Source of the DNA: Candidatus Binatia bacterium
GTDB lineage: Bacteria; Desulfobacterota; Binatia; UBA1149; JAJCZL01
NCBI GenBank assembly: GCA_028278325.1
Contig: JANQEO010000301.1
Location: 43,283 to 107,282 of the forward strand
Reading direction: 5' to 3'
Length of the DNA: 64,000 nucleotides
Shown here: piece by piece, positions 44,494 through 52,052 of the stretch
How positions within the stretch are numbered: position 1 is the stretch's first letter
How the letters are laid out: the number at the start of each line of letters is the position of its first letter
The notes under the pieces: model-generated
The model's database searches: none
What the model was told of the DNA's origin: nothing
The model's input: the letters and a program-made list of their open reading frames with translations, nothing else
Translations under genes and position numbers: made by a program

Positions 44494-45096
44494 TCAGCTG
44501 ATCGACAGCTGCTTCTTGACGGCTCTTACCTGGTTGACGAAGCTCTCCTTGATCGCGCTGCGCTGCACGTCGACCGACAACGGTAGAGCCACCTTATCCG
44601 TCTGCTTCGCCTTGTAGACGTAAAGCGTCTTGGCCCCGTCGGGCGACGCCGTTAGCTCGTAGGTCCCGTCGATGTCGGCAAGCGTCGACGTCAGTGTCTT
44701 GATCGTGGCAACCTTGTTCGCATCGTCGAAAGTAAGGCGCACTGTAAAGACCTGAAGGTTGTCTAGAGCCACCAGACGGATCTCGAGCTCCTTGCTGTTG
44801 CCCTCTTCCTTGAGCAGCTTGCTGAGCTTGTACTGCTCGCTGTTGTCGGCGAGATTCTCAGGCGCCTTGAGGGCGGCCCAGACCTTGTCGATCGGCGCAT
44901 CGATACGCGAGTGAAGCTCGATGTCGAAGGTCTTGCCTTCCTTTTCGATCTTCTGGAAGGCGATCTCCTTGATCTCGCCCTCCCATTTGACGGCAGCTCT
45001 CTGCGCGCGGAAAAGGCCCATTATCTGCTCGCAACCGGTGGACCCGGTAACGACGACAACGCACAACGCGAGCGAAAGCACTCTCGATATCTTCAT
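44494..45096 (-). CDS. exported SRPBCC-fold protein, possible lipoprotein
   Basis: Predicted 200 residues. Residues 1-22 form a signal with a weak lipobox, VVTGSTGC. The rest has the START/SRPBCC shape: DIELHSRIDAPIDKVWAALKAPENL, a central sheet (ELEIRLVALDNLQVFTVRLTFDD), TYELTASPDGAKTLYVYKAKQ and a C-terminal helix SAIKESFVNQVRAVKKQL. Such proteins bind hydrophobic ligands. If Cys 22 is lipidated the protein is membrane-anchored; Lgt is encoded in this window. Confidence 0.75.
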   Translation of the reverse strand: MKISRVLSLALCVVVVTGSTGCEQIMGLFRAQRAAVKWEGEIKEIAFQKIEKEGKTFDIELHSRIDAPIDKVWAALKAPENLADNSEQYKLSKLLKEEGNSKELEIRLVALDNLQVFTVRLTFDDANKVATIKTLTSTLADIDGTYELTASPDGAKTLYVYKAKQTDKVALPLSVDVQRSAIKESFVNQVRAVKKQLSIS

Positions 45097-45197
45097 TCAG
45101 CTGAACCTCTTGACTGATTTAGCCCGCGAGGACATCCCGCGGTGAGTGGCGCGAACCTAGCCCATGACCGGCCTGATGACAAGGCCGCGGGGCGTAT

Positions 45198-45228
45198 CCG
45201 GCGCGCCGCATCCATGGCGGCGCGCCGG
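45198..45228. repeat. perfect 12-bp GC-rich hairpin
   Basis: CCGGCGCGCCGC (45198-45209) pairs perfectly with GCGGCGCGCCGG (45217-45228) around the seven-base loop ATCCATG. It lies between two leftward genes for exported proteins, just downstream of the one ending at 45243. No T run follows, so it may be an mRNA stabiliser, an attenuator or an extragenic repeat. Confidence 0.7.
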
Positions 45229-45242
45229 CGCATTCCTAGGAC

Positions 45243-45590
45243 CTAGAGATCCGGGTCGGTGATGCCGCTGAAGTGGAACTTCTGGTGGCCGCGCACCATG
45301 TCGCTGGTCAGAACGTAGTCACCGCCGATCGAGGGCACCCAGATCTGGGTGGCGGTTTCCTTGCTGCCTAGCGTGAGCCCGTAGGCCAGCAGCCCGGTAA
45401 TCCCACCGGCTCCCGCGTACAGAAGCTTGGCCGGTACGTACACGATGTTGGCGGCGACCGTGGCCACGCCAACACCGGCGTCTTTGCCCGCGCGGCGCGT
45501 ATCGTCGGCCTGAACCGTCGCGGGCATGGCCACCGCGAGAGCGAAAACCATGATCACAAGTGCCGCAAGAACTCTGTTTGCCTTCCTCAT
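45243..45590 (-). CDS. small exported protein of unknown function
   Basis: Predicted 115 residues from ATG 45590, preceded by GAGGAG. The signal peptide ends near residue 28 (AMPATVQAD). The mature part has a hydrophobic glycine-rich stretch, VYVPAKLLYAGAGGITGLLAYGL, and a conserved-looking tail TQIWVPSIGGDYVLTSDMVRG ending HFSG. I recall similar short proteins in deltaproteobacteria, all uncharacterised. The glycine-rich helix could insert in the membrane. Confidence 0.7.
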   Translation of the reverse strand: MRKANRVLAALVIMVFALAVAMPATVQADDTRRAGKDAGVGVATVAANIVYVPAKLLYAGAGGITGLLAYGLTLGSKETATQIWVPSIGGDYVLTSDMVRGHQKFHFSGITDPDL

Positions 45591-45640
45591 CTTCAACCTA
45601 CTCCTCTCCACTTGATTAACTTGCCGTCAGCGGCGGCGCC

Positions 45641-46378
45641 TCAGCGCTCGACCCTGACGACGAAACCCTCGGGCATCCGTGAGACCAGATCGTCCAATGC
45701 CCTGTCGACATATTTCTCGTCCTTGGACTCCAAGGTAAGCCTGACCTTGTACTCCGGATTGGACAGCTTCGGATACGATCCCAGCAGCAAGTCCGGGTAC
45801 TCGGCGAGCGTCGCATCGAGATACTTGGCGATGCTGGTCTCGTGCTGGGATACGAGCACGGTGCGCAAATGATAGGGCTCGGAGCGAAAGCGTTCACTCA
45901 AGCCCTCCACCTTGCTCTGAAAGATCTCGGGTATGCCCGGCAGCACGTAGACGTTCTCCTTGACCACAGTCGGGAATGCCGGGTTGCCTCCCTCGACCAG
46001 CTCGGCGCCTTGGGGCACCTGGGCCATCTTGAGAAAGGCCGGATCGGGCCTGTCTCCGACGATCCTTTCCATGCTGGCACGCAAGCCCGGGTCCTCGACC
46101 AACTCCACGCCGAAAGCCCGGGCGACACCGTCGAGGGTGACGTCGTCGTGAGTGGGGCCGACTCCCCCTGAGGTGAAGACCACATCGAAGGCCTCTGCAT
46201 ACTCCGCAACCACAGCCGCAATCGTGTCGATCTCGTCGGGAATTACGTTGACCCGCGCCAGCTCGACGCCTAGTCCTCTTAGATGGCGGGCGAGATAGGG
46301 CGAGTTGGTGTCGGTGACCTTGCCCGACAGGATCTCGTTACCGATCACCACCATAGCGGCTGTCCTCGGCTTGGGCAC
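45641..46378 (-). CDS. CinA-like molybdopterin-binding domain protein
   Basis: Predicted 245 residues. VVIGNEILSGKVTDTNSPYLARHLRGLG and FTSGGVGPTHDDVTLDGVARAFG are the hallmarks of the CinA/MoCF fold, which hydrolyses ADP-ribose or FAD in COG1058 proteins. The C-terminal NMN-deamidase domain of full CinA (about 160 more residues) is absent. Probably a stand-alone COG1058 enzyme in nucleotide repair. The start is ATG 46378. Confidence 0.9.
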   Translation of the reverse strand: MPKPRTAAMVVIGNEILSGKVTDTNSPYLARHLRGLGVELARVNVIPDEIDTIAAVVAEYAEAFDVVFTSGGVGPTHDDVTLDGVARAFGVELVEDPGLRASMERIVGDRPDPAFLKMAQVPQGAELVEGGNPAFPTVVKENVYVLPGIPEIFQSKVEGLSERFRSEPYHLRTVLVSQHETSIAKYLDATLAEYPDLLLGSYPKLSNPEYKVRLTLESKDEKYVDRALDDLVSRMPEGFVVRVER

Positions 46379-46462
46379 CTCAGGTCACCGTCCAACGGCC
46401 CGAGCGAACCGCCGAGACCGGACCGCAACACTCTAGCATGCAGGCCGGTGCCGGACTATTCC

Positions 46463-47533
46463 TCACGAAAGCGCCTGCTCTTCCAGGTCCCGGACCTGGC
46501 TCACGAGGTATTCCCGCAGGCGTTTCTTGAGCGCCTCTTCGATCTGGCGCACCCTCTCGCGGCTTACACCGTAGCGCTCGCCCAGCTCTTGCAGGGTAAG
46601 CGGCTCCTCTGCGACCAGCCTTTCCTCGAAGATCTCCGCATCACGGCCTTCGAGTGTGGCCCCGAACTCGGCCAGTTTCGCCTTCATGAGGGCGTTGAAC
46701 TCGCTCTCGGCCACCTCCTCTTCGGCTGTGGCGGCCCCACTGGGCAAGAGATCGATTATGGCGGTATCGCCTTCCCCGCCGGCCGCCGGGGCGTCGACCG
46801 AGCTTTCCGACGCGCCCATGCGCTGTTCCATCTCCACGACCTCTTTCTCCTTGACGCCGAGGTTCTCTGCGATGAGCGCGGGCGTCGGTTTGAAGCCGAG
46901 GGACTCCAGGCGGGCCTTTTCTTTCTGAAGATTGAAGAACAAACGCCGTTGGGCCTGGGTCGTGCCGATCTTGACCAGGCGGAAATTGTTCATGACGTAG
47001 CGGATTATGTAGGCGCGAATCCACCACACGGCATAGGACGGCAGGCGCACGCCGCGGTAGGGATCGAACTGCTTTACCGCCTGCAGGAGCCCAATGTTGC
47101 CCTCCTGCACCAGGTCGAGCAGGTTGTGAAAAGCGCGCATGTACTCGCGCGCCACCATGACGACCAACCTCAGGTTGGAGGTGATCAGCTTGTAGGCGGC
47201 TTCCTGGTCGCCGTGCTCGAAGTAGCGCACGGCGAGTTCGTGCTCTTCTTCGCGCGTAAGTATCGGGTAGCGGCGGATCTCGGCCTTGTAGGCCGCGAGG
47301 GAATCGAAGGGTACGAGCGACGAACCCGACACGTCGACGGCAGGCAAGAGATCTCCGTCGACCTCGACGGTCTGTTCGCTGGAGTGTGCCGCTTCGGCCT
47401 GAGAAGCATCGTCGAGATCATCGACGAGCTCGGGTTCTTCGGCGGGCTCGGATACCGGCTCGGCATCAGCGGACCGCTTGGCAGCTTTGGCTGGCGGCTT
47501 TTTCCCGGACTTCTTTGGCCGGCCCTTGGCCAT
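46463..47533 (-). CDS. RpoH-like RNA polymerase sigma factor
   Basis: Predicted 356 residues. Residues 1-75 are an extra acidic/basic low-complexity tail. The sigma-70 core then follows: region 1.2 (YPILTREEEHELAVRYF), region 2 (NLLDLVQEGNIGLLQAVKQFDPYRG and SYAVWWIRAYIIRYVMNN) and the QRRLFFNLQKEKARL stretch, which corresponds to the RpoH box. Region 4 (LTLQELGERYGVSRERVRQIEEAL) closes it. It is likely a heat-shock or stationary-phase sigma factor. It lies 25 bases downstream of rpoZ, so the omega subunit and sigma factor are probably co-expressed. Confidence 0.92.
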   Translation of the reverse strand: MAKGRPKKSGKKPPAKAAKRSADAEPVSEPAEEPELVDDLDDASQAEAAHSSEQTVEVDGDLLPAVDVSGSSLVPFDSLAAYKAEIRRYPILTREEEHELAVRYFEHGDQEAAYKLITSNLRLVVMVAREYMRAFHNLLDLVQEGNIGLLQAVKQFDPYRGVRLPSYAVWWIRAYIIRYVMNNFRLVKIGTTQAQRRLFFNLQKEKARLESLGFKPTPALIAENLGVKEKEVVEMEQRMGASESSVDAPAAGGEGDTAIIDLLPSGAATAEEEVAESEFNALMKAKLAEFGATLEGRDAEIFEERLVAEEPLTLQELGERYGVSRERVRQIEEALKKRLREYLVSQVRDLEEQALS

Positions 47534-47558
47534 GTACTAGCGACCGGAGCAGGGAGGG

Positions 47559-47765
47559 CTATTCTTCGACGGAGTCGCCCTCTCTGACGATCTTGACCTC
47601 TTCGGCTGCGATTTCACGCAGGGCGGTGACGACTTCCTTGTTGTCCGTCTCCACGAGAGGTTTGGCCCCGCTGAGAAGCATCTTGGCGCGCTTGACGGCC
47701 ACGAGAGCCAACTCGAAGCGGTTGGGAATGACGGCGAGACAATCTTCGACTGTAATCCTGGCCAT
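47559..47765 (-). CDS. rpoZ: RNA polymerase omega subunit
   Basis: Predicted 68 residues, normal length. It reads [27 protein letters not shown], then [16 protein letters not shown], matching omega. It helps assemble and stabilise RNA polymerase. A clear GGGAGG precedes ATG 47765. The usual companions gmk and spoT are not beside it; instead it is followed by a sigma factor gene. Confidence 0.95.
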   Translation of the reverse strand: MARITVEDCLAVIPNRFELALVAVKRAKMLLSGAKPLVETDNKEVVTALREIAAEEVKIVREGDSVEE

Positions 47766-47833
47766 AAAGCCTCCCTAGGCAGCCGAAAACGTTAGAGACT
47801 CCGCCACCCGAAGTCAACGCGGGCCGCCGGACT

Positions 47834-47900
47834 TCCTATACACGAGATTATCCGGGCCTGTTCGAATATCGGGCGCTGGCAGGTATAGGCGGGTATAGGA
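47834..47900. promoter_or_regulatory. candidate operator with three GTATAGG boxes
   Basis: In the 159-base gap between divergent rpoZ and the NnrU-like gene, TCCTATAC (47834-47841) is the inverse of GTATAGGA (47893-47900), and GGTATAGG occurs twice at 47882-47889 and 47892-47899, ten bases apart (one helical turn). Such a tandem plus inverted layout suggests a regulator site. No -35/-10 pair is certain. Confidence 0.4.
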
Positions 47901-47924
47901 AAGCCAGTCGGGGGGAAACGAGCG

Positions 47925-48596
47925 ATGGAAACTTGGGTCAAAGTAGTGATTTGGTGGGTGGCCTTCGGGGGCACCCATTACCTCTTGTCATCGATTCCCG
48001 TTCGCCAACGCATCATAGAGCGGGTCGGCGCGGGGCCCTTCCAGGGCATCTATTCCCTGGTCGCCTTCGCGACCTTCATCCCCCTCAACGTCGTCTACTG
48101 GGGCGACACCCACGGCGGGGCCTGGCTCTGGGATCTGCGTTCCGTACCCGCCGTCCGGACTCTGACCATCGTGCTCTCCTATGCGAGTTGGGTTCTCATC
48201 GCGGCCGCCATCCTGCAACCGAGCCCCGCGAGCATCGCGGCATCGGGCGCGAAGCAAGCGCGCGGCCTGTCCCGGATTACGCGACACGGGATGTTCGTGG
48301 GCGTGGTGATATGGGCCTTCGTTCACGTGCTGGTCAACGGGTTCGCCGCCGACATAGCCTACTTCGGGGGCTTCGTGATCTATTCGATCATCGGCATGAT
48401 GCATCAAGACGCGCGCAAGCGCGCCAGCGAGCCGGCGCTTGCCGAGTTCTACGAAACCACTTCGGCGATACCTTTCGCCGCGATAGCGAGCGGCCGCAAC
48501 AAGCTCGTCGTTTCCGAGCTACCCTGGGTAGGCCTCGGCTTCGGAGTGATCGTGGCCGGGCTTCTTTACCACTTCCACGACGCTCTGTTCGGTTAG
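47925..48596 (+). CDS. NnrU-family membrane protein
   Basis: Predicted 223 residues with about six membrane helices. TWVKVVIWWVAFGGTHYLLSS opens the protein and LSRITRHGMFVGVVIWAFVHVLVNG and FYETTSAIPFAAIASGRNKL follow; these are NnrU hallmarks, with conserved His residues in the membrane that may bind heme. NnrU is linked to nitrite/NO reduction and to carotenoid or isoprenoid chemistry in other bacteria. Its stop overlaps that of convergent tlyA by four bases. Confidence 0.87.
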   Translation: METWVKVVIWWVAFGGTHYLLSSIPVRQRIIERVGAGPFQGIYSLVAFATFIPLNVVYWGDTHGGAWLWDLRSVPAVRTLTIVLSYASWVLIAAAILQPSPASIAASGAKQARGLSRITRHGMFVGVVIWAFVHVLVNGFAADIAYFGGFVIYSIIGMMHQDARKRASEPALAEFYETTSAIPFAAIASGRNKLVVSELPWVGLGFGVIVAGLLYHFHDALFG

Positions 48597-49330
48597 GCGG
48601 CCGGCTTTTCCAGATAGAGAAAGTACTCGTGGTTGCCGTCGCGCCCCGTAACCGGCGACTCCACCTCACCGCGGCAGATGAGGCCCAAAGACCGCGCCGC
48701 CTCCTCTACCCCGGCAACTGCGGCTGATCTGGCCTCGGGATCTTTGACCACACCCTTGTCGAGGTGTTCGGGGTCGACCTCGAACTGGGGTTTGACGAGC
48801 ACGACGAGCTTGGCGCCATCGGCAGCCAAGCGCGTCAGTACCGGCAGGATCGTGGTCAGTGATACGAAGGACAAGTCGGCAACGATCAGGTCGGGCCGCG
48901 GATCCAGTTCGTCTTCGGCGACGTCGCGTATGTTTGTTCGCTCCATGAGCACGACTCGCTCGTCGTTGCGTAGTTCCCAGGCGAACTGTCCGTAGGCCAC
49001 ATCGACGGCGTAGACTCGGGCGGCGCCCCGTTGCAGCAGGCAGTCCGTGAAACCACCCGTGGACGCGCCCGCATCGAGGGCCACGGCGTCTGCCGGGTCG
49101 ATGGCGAATCTCTCCAGGGCGTGTGCGAGCTTGAGGCCGCCTCGTGAGACGAAGGGCAGCTCTTGCTTCAAACGCAGCGGGGCATCGGCGTCGAGCAGCT
49201 GACCGGCCTTGTCTATGCGCTCGCTTCCGCTGAGCACTTTGCCGGCCATGATGAACTGGGCCGCTTCGGTGGCCGACTCACAGAGACCGCGCTCGACGAG
49301 GAGCTCGTCGGCTCGACGACGCTTGCCCAG
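48593..49330 (-). CDS. tlyA: TlyA-family rRNA methyltransferase/hemolysin
   Basis: Predicted 245 residues. An S4 RNA-binding domain comes first (RADELLVERGLCESATEAAQFIMAGKVL), then an FtsJ-like methyltransferase with VSRGGLKLAHALERF, VALDAGASTGGFTDCLL and DLIVADLSFVSL. It likely 2'-O-methylates rRNA. The start is unusual: no ATG, GTG or TTG fits the family N-terminus. CTG 49330 fits it and has GAGGAG seven bases upstream, one base after the ispA stop. The only nearby standard start, GTG 49369, lies inside ispA and lacks a ribosome site. Confidence 0.85.
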   Translation of the reverse strand: MGKRRRADELLVERGLCESATEAAQFIMAGKVLSGSERIDKAGQLLDADAPLRLKQELPFVSRGGLKLAHALERFAIDPADAVALDAGASTGGFTDCLLQRGAARVYAVDVAYGQFAWELRNDERVVLMERTNIRDVAEDELDPRPDLIVADLSFVSLTTILPVLTRLAADGAKLVVLVKPQFEVDPEHLDKGVVKDPEARSAAVAGVEEAARSLGLICRGEVESPVTGRDGNHEYFLYLEKPAA

Positions 49331-49331
49331 C

Positions 49332-50264
49332 TCAGCTCTCCTCGCCGAAAGCAGGCGCCACGGCGTCACGCGCGATGTGCTCGAGTAGAGCAGCGGCATC
49401 ACCGAGCGGCGCCAGTTCGGCAACGGCAGCTTCGAGTTCCTGGATGCACAGCTCCCGCGCCCGCTCTACACCGAAGCAAGCCGGGTAGGTCATCTTGCCG
49501 GCCTCGCGGTCACCGTCACGCGCCTTGCCGGTGCGCTCAGGCGGCAACACGACATCCTTGATGTCGTCGGCGATCTGGAAGGCCAGCCCAAACCTGGTAG
49601 CGAATCGAGTGAGAGCCTCGATGCTCAGGGTATCGGCACCGGCCAGCAATGCGCCTGCGCGCACCGAGACGACGATGAGGCGCCCCGTCTTGCGCCCGTG
49701 CAGAGAACGCAGAATCTCTTCGTCGGGTTCCCGGCCTTCGGCCAGCATGTCGGCGGCCTGCCCCCCTACCATTCCTTCACGTCCCGCGGCCTCTGCGACT
49801 TCATGGGCGACACGCAGCGCCAGCCCTTCCCCCACCGATGCCGCCGCCGAGGGATCGAGCATGCCGACAAAGGCATCGGTAAGAAGCGCATCGCCGGCGA
49901 GAATGGCCATGCCTTCGCCGAAGACCATGTGGTTGGTGGGCCGGCCGCGCCGTAGATCATCATCGTCCATGGCCGGTAAATCATCGTGGATGAGCGAATA
50001 CGCGTGGACCTGCTCCAGGGCCAGCGCGAAGGGCATCGCGGCGGCCGTGTCACCGCCGAGCAGCTTGGTTGTGGCAAGCACCAGAAGCGGCCGTATGCGC
50101 TTACCCGGTGTGGTAAGCGTGTAGGCCATGGCCTCTGCCAACCGGGCCGAGCCGAAAGGAGCGTCTTGGGCGCCGGCGGCTTCGGCATAGGCCGCCGAGA
50201 CCGCTGCCTCTATCTGTTCACCGAGTTCGGCGACGGTGGTGGCGATGTCGTCGCCGCGGGGCAC
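49332..50264 (-). CDS. ispA: polyprenyl (farnesyl/geranylgeranyl) diphosphate synthase
   Basis: Predicted 310 residues. The first Asp-rich motif is SLIHDDLPAMDDDDLRRGRP and the second is FQIADDIKDVV. GKRIRPLLVLATTKLLGG binds isopentenyl diphosphate. The residue before the first motif region (ALEQVHAYSL) suits a short-chain product, C15 or C20. The start is GTG 50264, seven bases after xseB. The classic xseA-xseB-ispA order is kept, apart from two inserted genes. Confidence 0.94.
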   Translation of the reverse strand: MPRGDDIATTVAELGEQIEAAVSAAYAEAAGAQDAPFGSARLAEAMAYTLTTPGKRIRPLLVLATTKLLGGDTAAAMPFALALEQVHAYSLIHDDLPAMDDDDLRRGRPTNHMVFGEGMAILAGDALLTDAFVGMLDPSAAASVGEGLALRVAHEVAEAAGREGMVGGQAADMLAEGREPDEEILRSLHGRKTGRLIVVSVRAGALLAGADTLSIEALTRFATRFGLAFQIADDIKDVVLPPERTGKARDGDREAGKMTYPACFGVERARELCIQELEAAVAELAPLGDAAALLEHIARDAVAPAFGEES

Positions 50265-50271
50265 CTGGGGC

Positions 50272-50550
50272 TCAGTCCTCGTCCAGGGGTTTGGCGGCTA
50301 CGCCGCCGCTGCCGGTACGCGTGAGCTCTTCGATCTTTTGCTCGATGTCGTCCAGCCGTGATTGGAGCGACTTGACCAACCCCACGCCCTTTTCGAAAGC
50401 CGCCAGCGACTCCTCAAGTGCAACGTCGCCTTCCTCCAACGTGCGCACCATCTCTTCGAGCTCGGCCAGCGACTCCTCAAACTTCTTTTCTTTCTTGCCG
50501 GCCGTTCCGTCTTTGCCGCCCGACTTTGCCGCAGCTTTCTTCGTCGCCAT
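50272..50550 (-). CDS. xseB: exodeoxyribonuclease VII small subunit
   Basis: Predicted 92 residues. The family core FEESLAELEEMVRTLEEGDVALEESLAAFEKGVGLVKSLQSRLDDIEQKIEEL is complete. A Lys/Ala-rich leader of 22 residues precedes it, as in some deltaproteobacteria. Several copies coat one XseA to degrade single-stranded DNA. xseA lies 1.5 kb upstream in the same operon, separated by mobA and a peptidase gene. Confidence 0.95.
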   Translation of the reverse strand: MATKKAAAKSGGKDGTAGKKEKKFEESLAELEEMVRTLEEGDVALEESLAAFEKGVGLVKSLQSRLDDIEQKIEELTRTGSGGVAAKPLDED

Positions 50551-50571
50551 GTATGAACCTCGCGGGCGCGC

Positions 50572-51135
50572 TCAACTCGATGCCGGCTTGAGATCGCCGG
50601 GACGGTTGACGTTTCCCATCTCGTCGGCGTCGGAACAGGCCAGCGGTTGCGCGCCCAGGCTATCGAGTAGCTTGTGTGCCGCCAAAGCGCCAGCCTTGAT
50701 GCGTGCGCTCACGACGGGCGCAACCGACGCCGGGTAATATGCGACCAGCGGCTCCCAACCGCGCGGAGACCTGACGGCTACAGTCTTGTTGGTGGCCTGT
50801 CCCTTGCGTGCCAAGGCCCTCAAAGTCGACTGGCGTACCCAGGGTAGATCGCAGGCGAGCACGAGTATGCCCGTGCGCGTGCGCAAGAGGCCGGACAAGA
50901 TACCTCCCAGAGGCCCTGCTCCCTGCACGGCGTCGGGAATGACGACCACACCCTTGGGTGCGGCGATCTCATCGACCCGCGATCCGGCGGCGATCATGAC
51001 GGTGCCCGAACAAATCGCGCGCAGCTTGTCGACTGCAATCTCGAGAAGGGTCTTGCCGCCCAGCACTGCATGGCGCTTGTCGGAGCCGAAACGGCTCGAG
51101 CGGCCGCCGGCAAGCACCAGGCCGTCGGCGATCAT
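50572..51135 (-). CDS. mobA: MobA-like molybdenum cofactor guanylyltransferase
   Basis: Predicted 187 residues. The nucleotide loop is GLVLAGGRSSRFGSDKRHAVLGG, with GPLGGILSGL and the metal Asp in VLACDLPWV. This is the MobA pattern, which attaches GMP to molybdopterin. The MOSC protein at 3091 also points to molybdenum cofactor use. Its ATG overlaps the stop of the upstream peptidase gene by four bases. Confidence 0.9.
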   Translation of the reverse strand: MIADGLVLAGGRSSRFGSDKRHAVLGGKTLLEIAVDKLRAICSGTVMIAAGSRVDEIAAPKGVVVIPDAVQGAGPLGGILSGLLRTRTGILVLACDLPWVRQSTLRALARKGQATNKTVAVRSPRGWEPLVAYYPASVAPVVSARIKAGALAAHKLLDSLGAQPLACSDADEMGNVNRPGDLKPASS

Positions 51136-52052
51136 GATCCGGGCGTCGGCGCCTGGCCCGCACTCGCGGCTTCGCGTCGGCGCCCGGGTAATCCCTCGGG
51201 ATCCACGCGCGCGCCCATCAGCTTCGCCGCCCAGTGCAAATGAGGGCCGGTAACCCGGCCGGTGGCGCCGACCTTTCCGATCTCCTGGGATCTGCCGACC
51301 GCGTCGCCTTCTTCCACGGCCAACTCAGAGAGGTGAGCGTAGATCGTGTAAAGCCCCATACCGTGATCGATGACCACCGTGTTGCCTGTGAAGAACAGAT
51401 CCTCGGCCACCACCACCCGGCCGCGGTTGGATGCGACCACCTTGGTGCCGGTCGGCGCCTTGATGTCGACGCCGCTATGAGGGCTTCGCGGCTGGCCGTT
51501 GAACAGGCGGCGCAAACCGAACGGGGAACCCATCGCACCGACGGCAGGCTTGACGAAGGAGCTGCGCCATAGCCGTGCGGGAGTAACAGTCTTCCACAGG
51601 TCTGTGAGCAGAGTCTTCTCGCTTCCGACGCGTGCGAGGTCCCCCTTGCTCAGATTGGTGTAGCTCGATTTCACGGTCAGAGACTCGGAGCCGAACTTCT
51701 TTGGTGTGATTTCGAACTTGACCGGGACCTTTTCGGTCCCCGCGTAGATGTGCATCTCGGCTTCACCCGGCTCCACGCCCAGGTCGATGCCGACCAGGCA
51801 ATGAAAAATGCCGCCTTTGATCACTCCCCGATGCTCGACGCCGCGGTAGAGGATCTTGAAGTCCTTGGCGCCCACCGGCATCAGGCCGGAGACTTCTATG
51901 ATGTCGCCGGGATGAGGCGGGTTGGGCTTCAGCTCCAACGATTCGATCCGCCCTGCCCCGGCTGCGGGATTCGGGATCAAAACCGCAGCGAGGGCCAGCG
52001 AACACGTAAACAGAACGACTAGCGGGCGGAGATGGGAGTGGGAGCTTATCAA
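51132..52052 (-). CDS. secreted M23 peptidase with intact active site
   Basis: Predicted 306 residues. A signal peptide (about 1-32) leads to an Ig-like part (LKPNPPHPGDIIEVSG and on), a linker, and a C-terminal LytM domain. The zinc site is complete: H-x3-D in HSGVDIKAPTGT and H-x-H in GPHLHWAAKL, with YTIYAHLSEL between. It should cut peptidoglycan cross-links. It overlaps xseA upstream and mobA downstream by four bases each, within the division operon. Confidence 0.92.
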   Translation of the reverse strand: MISSHSHLRPLVVLFTCSLALAAVLIPNPAAGAGRIESLELKPNPPHPGDIIEVSGLMPVGAKDFKILYRGVEHRGVIKGGIFHCLVGIDLGVEPGEAEMHIYAGTEKVPVKFEITPKKFGSESLTVKSSYTNLSKGDLARVGSEKTLLTDLWKTVTPARLWRSSFVKPAVGAMGSPFGLRRLFNGQPRSPHSGVDIKAPTGTKVVASNRGRVVVAEDLFFTGNTVVIDHGMGLYTIYAHLSELAVEEGDAVGRSQEIGKVGATGRVTGPHLHWAAKLMGARVDPEGLPGRRREAASAGQAPTPGS

